From Heligmosomoides polygyrus polygyrus (Eukaryota; Nematoda; Chromadorea; Rhabditida; Heligmosomidae): 64,000 nucleotides of DNA. The DNA lies in assembly GCA_947396885.1 (NCBI GenBank), contig OX377204.1, forward strand, positions 45,619,139-45,683,138, written 5' to 3'. Both the position numbers and the translations under genes were made by a program. Below are positions 38,601 through 47,601 of this stretch, one piece after another; position 1 is the first letter of the stretch, and each line of letters opens with the position of its first letter. Under the pieces are notes generated by a model, which ran no database searches, was not told where the DNA came from, and saw nothing but the letters and a program-made list of their open reading frames with translations.

Positions 38601-41600
38601 CTGAAGGTCCGTGGTACTCCGGCCCGTTATTGATTTTTTGCAAATGGGAACTCGGTTAGGTTTTCAAAAATTAAAGTTATCACTCATAATTAGAAATTGT
38701 CCTAGCACCACTGAACGCGTTATGGTGTACTATTTTATTTAATTTTGGTCCTAGTTTTAGCCTATATCTTTCAAATGCGGCTGTATTTTTTCTCCTAGCC
38801 GTACTAGATCTCTGCCATCCTGGCTGCTCAGTAGGCGTCGGCACCGAATTCTCTTCCCCATTATCGCCTGCCTCCCCAATGAACGTTGACTTGTTGTCCG
38901 CGCACAGCAGCAACATCTCCACCTACTTTGGCTCTTGGGTGGAGCTCATTAGGTGGAGTTTGAAATTCTGGTATAAAACTATTTTCGTTCTACATGGCGA
39001 TTTGCCCTGCTTCTGTTTTGAATACCTATTTGGCCATACAATGACTTGCGGTGGCCAGCTGATAAACAAGCCAGCGCTTTATCCTTCCCAGACAAGTCTG
39101 GTACCAATACACTTAATCCTAGAGCGATGGAAGGCTTTCTAAAAAGAATTCATCACAGAGGCATGAAATGCTTGGTTGGTCTGAAATCCGAACCGAGAAC
39201 ATGGTATCATCACTTCCTTAGACTGCGCTATACTCTCCCTATTTGATCTACGCGTCCGATAATTACCATGTGTGCAACCCCCCTTTCTAAGAAGTAGAGC
39301 ACGAAAAAGACTGAGTATTTCCCCTTAGTCTGCATAGGAGCACTCTCCTTGATTTGCAGAATTTCTAATGTTAGTGCTCCGTTCCTCAAGACAACGCTCC
39401 AAAAAGGCGTCTTCGCTGAGGACTAGGCTACGAATTAAAAGAATTGCCAGATAGTTATGCACTTACGGACCGCAGAGGAGCTACTCTAGAGAAGTCGAAG
39501 TGACAAAAAATTTGACCCTGGTTCTCTAGATACCGAAGCCTTCTGAAGAGTGGCTACGCATAGTATTCGTTGGCTGTTTTTCTACAGTAACATTTCAAAT
39601 ATTTGAGCAGGCTGCCGTTACAGTCCAGGTTTTCGCTGGAAGAAAAGTTGAAGGGAAACAATTATCTGGAGCGTTTAGCAATGAAACCTCGCATCTTCCT
39701 CGCTAAGTCCAACTTCGCTACTTTAAATCAGAATGTACATTTCAAAAGAAAGACACCATAAAGAAAGTGTCGAATGAAAGGCATACGCATACGGGAGGGA
39801 CGCGAGGGAAGGGAAAGCGCATGTACCATTTTAAGTCAAATTAGACACTTTTTAAAACCTAAATGACACTGTCTTATTAAGGCTCGCCGCTTCTGAACTT
39901 AAATTGAACATCTCTTAATGCAAAACAGCTTCATCTACATTAAAGAAGACTCCCTAGTCCTCAACGGAAATTTATGTCCATGAGGAAGTTTAATTTTGGA
40001 AATTTTCTAATTTATCAAGTTCACCGAATAAGGAAAGGGAGTGCTCCCAAATTTCTGTGCTAGACAGAGGTGGACAACTGCAATGTCCGTGAGAAAACTA
40101 AAGCCAATCATTTAAGAATAACAGAAGAAATAGAGAGTTTCATCCATAGTAGGAGTTCAGAGTACGTAACACTTCCGCGAAAAGTTAATGACAAAAATGA
40201 AGCTCGCACTTGAGGAGTGCACCAAGTAGCGGGAGCGACGACGGAAAAATGTTACCATGGCTGCTGACCAGTCGCCGACGCTTCCAAAGGACTATACCAA
40301 GGGCCTTACCAGTGTATGGTTATTTGGTAGGTTCGATACAGTGAAGGTCGCGAGGGCAATGGAAGAACAGCTATAAAAACGCATATTCTCATACCGTGTT
40401 ACAGGTAACCAGCATTTACACTATCATTTAAGTAAAGTGGCTACGATTTAGTCGAGTGCATACTGCAATCTCTTCTTTTAATACAGTAAATGATTGATGC
40501 TTTCTTGCGCTTTAAAACAAAATCCAGTTAATCGTTTTCCTTAAAAAATAAAATTTTATAAAATTTCGAAAAGTGTGCTCGCTTCAAAAAAGGTCAAAAG
40601 ATCGTGGCAGAATCAGCAAAAAGTGCTGTAACATGGCGTGCGAATTACCATCAGAACTTCATGACAGATTTTCACTGCAAAGGCAGACGCTTCTTTTCGC
40701 ATAGCTTGCAGGAGTAGAATATCTATCTGGCGGCGGAAGCCGTCCCTTCACTGACCAAGACGTTGTTCGTCAAAGATCCTCGCGATCTTCACTGTATTTA
40801 GCCTACGGCCTTTGATATAATCCCTTGGAAGCGTCGGGGACTGGTCAACAATCTAACACAAGTCAAGAGCTATTTTCCCAAGCTACCCATTTTTGGTGAG
40901 CCGTGGGAACAGTTTGATCCAGTGACTTGAAGAAGGTGGGCGCAAGATGGACAACTCAGTGTTTTTCGCTCCCATACCGCCAGTTTACCTCATAGATGCG
41001 AAAGCTAGTCGACCTAGGCCACGATACAGTAATCAATAGGGCCTTCTATCGTGAGGTGAGAACTGGTGACTGCGCCGCATAATCTCAGTGTGTGTAGATG
41101 CAAAAAAACCAAAAAATCAATAACCTAAAAGTTATGTGGATTAGTCGAATCAACTGTATGTACTTCTCCATCTTCCATTTCGTCGATAACGAACGAACCG
41201 AGCAGAGCCTTTCAGGTTTTCATAAAGTTAATTTTTTGGATGAAGAATCTCTTCCCCTGTGCCGCGAGATGCTGAAGGAAGCAGCCAGTTTTTTTTATGC
41301 GAAGCTTTTGAGAAAAGTACGGCCGCATTTGAGAGATGTAGGCTAAAACTAGGACCAAAATTAAATAAAATAGTAACACCATAACGCGTTCAGTGGTGCT
41401 AGGACAATTTCTAATTATGAGTGATAACTTTAATTTTTAAAAACCTAACCGAGTTCCTATTTGCAAAAAAATCAATAACGGGCCGGAGTACCACGGACCT
41501 TCAGAGGCAGTAGTCTACATTAGGCGGCATTAGGCAACAAAGGGTCGTGTGAGGTCACAACAAAGGGTCGTGTGAGGTCATTGGTGGTAGAGCAGCGGCC

Positions 41601-44600
41601 GCCCTAATCACGGCTCAGACCGCACCCCACAGACAGGCGAGCAATCACAGAATTTCAGGAAATGGTTAAAGTAATCGAAAAGTTTAGAATGTAACATTAT
41701 TCGACTCAGAATTCACTGGGGAAATCACTGGTGGAGAAAGTTTTCCATTCTGGAGCAACTTTTTCAGCCGAAATTGTGCCGGAGCCATTTCACGCCTCCT
41801 ACGAAGTTTGGCCGCTTCTATGCATGTGTTACAATCCACTACCAAGCCAAGGAGGCCACAAGTGAATGGTGATAGAGCACTGCCGTGAACCTCTCTTTTT
41901 GCAGTCTGCCCTCCTGAAGGCGAGGCTTCTATCGTCCACTTGATTTGGCAAAAATCACATTTCCCATCAACAGTTGACCCTATGGGTGGATTTGGCAGCT
42001 GATAGTTTTCGAATCGCTTTATTGTTATCGTTTTCTCTGAACTATATTCCAGATCATCCTTGCCTAAGTTAAGGACTAGCCCTTGAGCTTCCATGGACGA
42101 AGCCGAGACCAAGTGGGAGCTCATGAAATCGCACGACTTCCAAAAAGTTGGCGGGCCAGATGAGGCAATTTTAGGAAAAAAGTAGATCAAAATGATCATG
42201 ATTTTTCATTAGCTACGGAAAGGTGCACCATGCAGAACGTACCACAGGTGGAAGACGAAAAATTTGCTTAGAAAATGCTTATTCTGATCAGCCAGGGAGA
42301 TATTTCCTGTGGGGGCAATTATCTCGAGCGGCGAAGGGAGGCCGCCGCCGTCGAGACTATATAGGTCACCGAAACAAAATTTTTAAGAACCTCTAAATGC
42401 TACTTACATCATTGGATAGATCATCCAGAGTGGGTTCGAATGGTTGCAATTATTTTCTGATCGAGGAACTTTAAAGGGAGTTATGGAAAAGCGGCGGAAA
42501 CGGCGGTTTTTTCCGTCTATTCCGCCCAAAAACCAAAAGACAGGAGCGGTATTGTAGTTAGGTGTGGTTTCTTTCGCTGCTATAGTTTTGTACAGACGAG
42601 GCCTCTGAAATGAAGGGTGGACCGCGACCGGGTATATTTTGGTTTCCTACATCCGGAAAATTATGGGAGACTAATACAGCTCCGAGAAATTTTCACGACA
42701 ATATAAGGTCAAAAAAGCGAGGCAGCTCCGACCGCCACACCTTTCTTATCTAGGCATTTTTGAAGTTGAACATAATTGTCCTTTTTGGGTATTTTTATGG
42801 GCAGTCACGGCATCAATTCCGTAAATTCGCGGTTAAACAGAGTACCTCATTCTTCGCAGTTTCCCTCGAATATGAAGAGCATTTCGTTTTGTTCAATTTG
42901 AATAAGCTCCCTGTAACCGCTTATTCGTTGGAGGCTCCGCACTAGAACGATGACTTCCTTTACAGGTTCCTTGTCGATCCCGGAAACCTCGGATTCTCCG
43001 TGCTCGTCTTCTGCCTGGAGGCCTGCGCCTGCATCACAGTCATTGTGTTGCGAAGGGGGAAACTGGTGGGCGGAGAGCTCGGAGGACCCATGCACTTGAG
43101 GGTACGTTTTCGTTCTCATCTTCATTTGGTTTCTCGCACAATGGTGGTTACTCACAATAGGTGGATGGAGTGAGTGTTCTGAAAACGACACATGTATTTT
43201 ATCGATGCAGCGTGGTCCATAATTATTAAACAAAGTTGGGAGACCTTGATAAGGGACCTTTGTCAATGGCATAGGAACGTATTACCTTGTGTAGCTCGTT
43301 ACTACCGTGCTGCTTACAACTGCCATGGTCGTGGCCCTGCTTAGAGAAAAGTAGGAAAAACATGATCGACTATTTGCTAGTGCTGATGCTCTTCAATTCA
43401 AAAACGTCGTTAGTTTTCCGAACACATGCAATACAGCGTCAAATACACCAAGTTCACTTTTTAGCCGTGGCAGTGACGTACAGGTATGAATTACGTACTT
43501 TTGATAAAATTGCAATGAACTATAACTCGTTGAATGAGACGAGGACTCATCCTTGAGCTGAAAAAAGTTGGAAAGCGTAACTGTAGCTGGTGTGCGTCGT
43601 ACGAGTGGGTATCCACCCATCGCTCCCTTTGATGAACAGATTCTGAAAGCTGAGCTGCTCCAAAATGGTCACAATATCAGTGCTTAAGGTTACCGTCGAG
43701 AAATCGAATGGTACACTAAACTTCCACATAGTAATTGATCATCCCCTTCTGTTTTTTGAACACGTTTCTCAACACATCCTAGGGTTTCGTGCTGAAAGGT
43801 TGAAAATCGGTATGATCCTTCGCATGAAAGAAGCAGTAATATACCGCCAACCTTTCTGAACCATACCTCGCTAAAGCAAAATGTGCGCTTCGGTAGCACG
43901 ACGACCCTAACTGGAAAAGGGAGAAGACGTGGTGGTAGATTCTATACTTGTGCTTTTTTAAAAATTTTCGCATGAACGAATAATCGAATAACCCCATTTT
44001 TTCGGTTATTCGAATTTCCGAATAATCGAATAACCCCATTTTTCGAAAATTCGAATGAGCGAATAATCGAATAACACCATTTTTTAGTTATTCGAATTTC
44101 CGAATAATCGAATAACCTCATTTTTTGGTTATTCGAATTTCCGAATAATCAAATAACCTCATTTTTTGGTTATTCGAATTTCCGAATTATCGAATAACCC
44201 CATTTTTTGGTTATTCGAATTTCCGAATAATCGAATAACCCCATTTTTTGGTTATTCGAATTTTCGAATAATCGAATATTCGAAAAAATCGAATAATCGA
44301 ATAAACTTTATTAAAACTTAATACACCCGGTGCAAAATAGGTTCACACCAGGTTTGTCCATTGGTACCCGAAGAATCCGCTGCCGAGGTCCAGTAATGTT
44401 ACCATCGTATTCCTCACTATGGAAAACTTCTATAGGAAAATTCTAAGCAGTTTATCTTATCAGTGCAGGATACCACGAACTTTAACTGAAAATTTAAGAA
44501 ATGGAGACCGGTGCAAAATATAAGTTCGCTTCATAGAAAATCTGATTAATCACAAAAGTACCTACAAAGAAAGTAAGATTGGTACTTCGTCACATCACCT

Positions 44601-47518
44601 TTGTTGCAACGATATCGAAAATTCTATTTTGCATGCTACTGATTAGGTTATCAATAACAGTTCGCTCAAAATTGGCCCATGCATGAAGTATGGCGTTCTT
44701 CAGATCAGAAACCGATGTCTCAGCGGTTCCATTTTTGTACACTGTGTACAAGAATGTCCCACAAACTTTCTAGTTTTCGGGTTGAGATCTGAAGAACAGC
44801 TAGGCCACTTCAAATGTTGAGTTCTGTTAGAGTTGAGCCAACCTGTAGTTGACTGCGATACGTGTATGGATGCATTATCTTGTTGGAAAATAAGGTTGTG
44901 CCTACGAAATCTTCTGAAATATGGCAGAAGGTAATCTCCGAGCAACTTCTGGTAGTCTTCACTGTTCATCCTGCGCGAGACGAACTCTAAGGCAACAAGT
45001 TCGTATCCAGAAAACGCAGCCGAAACCATGAGGCTTCCACCGACAAAGTAGCACCTGTAGAGTACTCGCTTCTCTCTCTCCTCAAATCTCTTGAATAGTG
45101 TCTGTAACCGTCGGGTCCATCAAGACTCCACTTCTTTTACACTACTGGAGAGATCTGAGAAAAGAGGTCGAGTATCCTCTAGGCGCAACTTTGACGGTGA
45201 AAGTCTCATGGTTGGGCTGCGTTTTCTGGATGCGGACTTGTCTCGTTCGTTTCGGAAGTTCATCTCGTGTAGGATGAACATGAAGACTACCAGGAATTGC
45301 TTCGAGATCGCCTTTTGCCACATTTAAGGAGACTTCGTAGGCACAACCTCATTTTCCAACAAGATAATGCATCCACACACGTATCGCAGTCAACTGCATG
45401 TTTATTTTATTTTATTTATTTATTTATTCAATACGCTCGCGATAAGCGCAAGCGGCAGAAAAAAGTATTACAACAACACAACAACATGAAGATACACCTA
45501 GAGCGAGTCAAACCAATGTCGTATGAGGAGAAAGGGCCACCTTCAGCTTACTCCTAAGTCGACTGATAGGAAGCTTCTCAGGCTCCCCTTTTGTTTGAGA
45601 CGCACGCAGATCAAAGAATTTGGAGCCTACAAAGCGCAAAAAGTGGATTAACTTATAAACCCGACAATTATCAAAGAATTTCCTGCGAGAAGCCAATGTG
45701 TGAAGACCCAGGTATCTGTTCCTTATCGATGCTTTAGGTACAATAGAGTAAAGGAACCCGCCAATGCGAATAAGAACCTTGTAGTTAGTTATTCTGTACA
45801 TTTTCCACAAGGTTTATAAGAGGTTGGCTCAACTCCAATACAATTCAACTTTTGCAGTGGTCTAGTTTTCCTCCAGATCTTACCGCTGATAGAGAACTTG
45901 TGGGGCATTCTTGTACACAAAGTGTACAAAAATGGAACCGCTGAGACATCGGTTTCTGATCTGAAGAACGCCATACTTCATGCATGAGCCAATGTTGAGC
46001 GAACTGTTATTGATAACCTAATCAGTAGTACGAAAAACAGAATTTTCGAAATGGTTGCAACAAAGGTGATGTGACGAAGTACTAATCTTACTTTGTCTAT
46101 AGGGACTTTTGTGATTAATCAGGTTTTTTATGAAGGGAACTTATATTTTGCACCGGTCTCCATTGGTTAAATTTTCAATAAAAGTTCGTGGTATCCTGCA
46201 CTGATGAGATAACCTTCTTAAAATTCTTCTATAGAGGCTTTCGATAGTGAGGAATACGACGGTAACCGCTGAGTATAGGCAGGGGATCCTTCGGGTACTA
46301 ATGGACAAATCGGGGGAATCTATAATTTTGCACCGGGGTGTATTAATAAAGACGATGCAATTTTTGTGTTAGCCAATTTCGTTTGGTACCGTTTACTCAC
46401 TCTAAAAGCGCACTGTGTAGGCTCAAGTCAATGTAGTAAACTAAGTTCAACGACAACATTCGCCAGAGACAAAATAAAAGATTTGAATTCCTTAAGAAAA
46501 GCAAATAATGAAGATATTCAATATCTTCTCAGAACCGTTGACAATACTCGTTAAATGGCAAGACATGAGAGCTTTTTTCCTGCAAACAAAATCCTACAAA
46601 ATAATTCCTACAGAAATACGTGTGCAAAACATCTACGCACAAGTGCAAACCTTGGCGAAAAAAAAAACCGTTCACTCCATTTGTCCATTTCATTATCTCA
46701 CAAGAATCGTCAGCCAATCAAATTGTAGAGTTATACGGCATTTTCAGTCGAAATTCAACGTTTTTGAAATAAATCTCAACGTTCTTCTGGAATCTTCCCG
46801 TGTAACAATGTTGAATTTGGTAAAAAAAAAACTTAAAATTTCAACTGAAAATGGTATATAGTCGTGTCATATATGCAAACTGTGAGCTTCAGTCCCGAAG
46901 TAATCGAGGTCGCTGAACACGAATCTTAAGTTAGTTTTTGCAGTAACGGTTGCCATCAAGAGATATTAATCAAATTATCGATTTTTCGTAAATATCACTC
47001 AACAAGATCGAAACTTCAGGCCTGAGGTAATCGAGGACTGAACACGAATCTGAATTCATCCGTCGAAATTTGTGTTTATTTGCAAGCTCCGTAGAGTATT
47101 CAAGTGTATGACATCAATGACAGTCGTGGTCGCAGAGAACGCAAATGTGAAGTTAGATTTTGAAAATATCGACGAAGTCCGGTCATACAATTGATTCGCT
47201 TCAACGAATTCCCCATAGAAGATCAATAGTTCGATCAACTTCAACCGATAATTTCAAAAACGAACTTCAAATTTGTGTTCAGCGAGATCGACTACCCCAA
47301 CGGCTGAAGCTTCGGACCGCAGTCTGAACACGAATCTGAATTCATTTTTTAATTTTCCGTCGAAATTTGTGTTTATTTGCAAGCTCCGTAGAGTATTCAA
47401 GTGTATGACATCGATGACAGTCGTTTTCGCAGAGAACGCAAATGTGAAGATCGCCATCAACTGCGGTCAGTATCGCCAATACGCCATTTCCCCACGCCAG
47501 TTGTGATGGACTGATGGA

Positions 47519-47601
<83 letters not shown>

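Larger units (their letters stand above)
37572..42554. mobile_element. 4.98-kb element with about 1.2-kb near-identical inverted arms
   Basis: Arms 37572-38795 and 41318-42554 are reverse complements with very few differences. They begin CAATACCGCTCCTG and are flanked by TA on both sides, consistent with a TA target duplication. Each arm carries one copy of the same 171-codon frame. The right arm has an extra CAACAAAGGGTCGTGTGAGG-like duplication (about 41545-41580). The spacer 38796-41317 is unrelated to the arms and has no convincing transposase. The superfamily is not recognised: the TA flank and long arms could fit a Tc1/mariner-related or other TA-targeting family. Confidence 0.75.

Noticed and set aside
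37572..42554. Maverick/Polinton interpretation of the long inverted arms
   Set aside because: Length is about 5 kb, the borders are TA, and there is no polymerase, integrase or capsid frame, unlike Mavericks (15-20 kb, 6-bp duplication).
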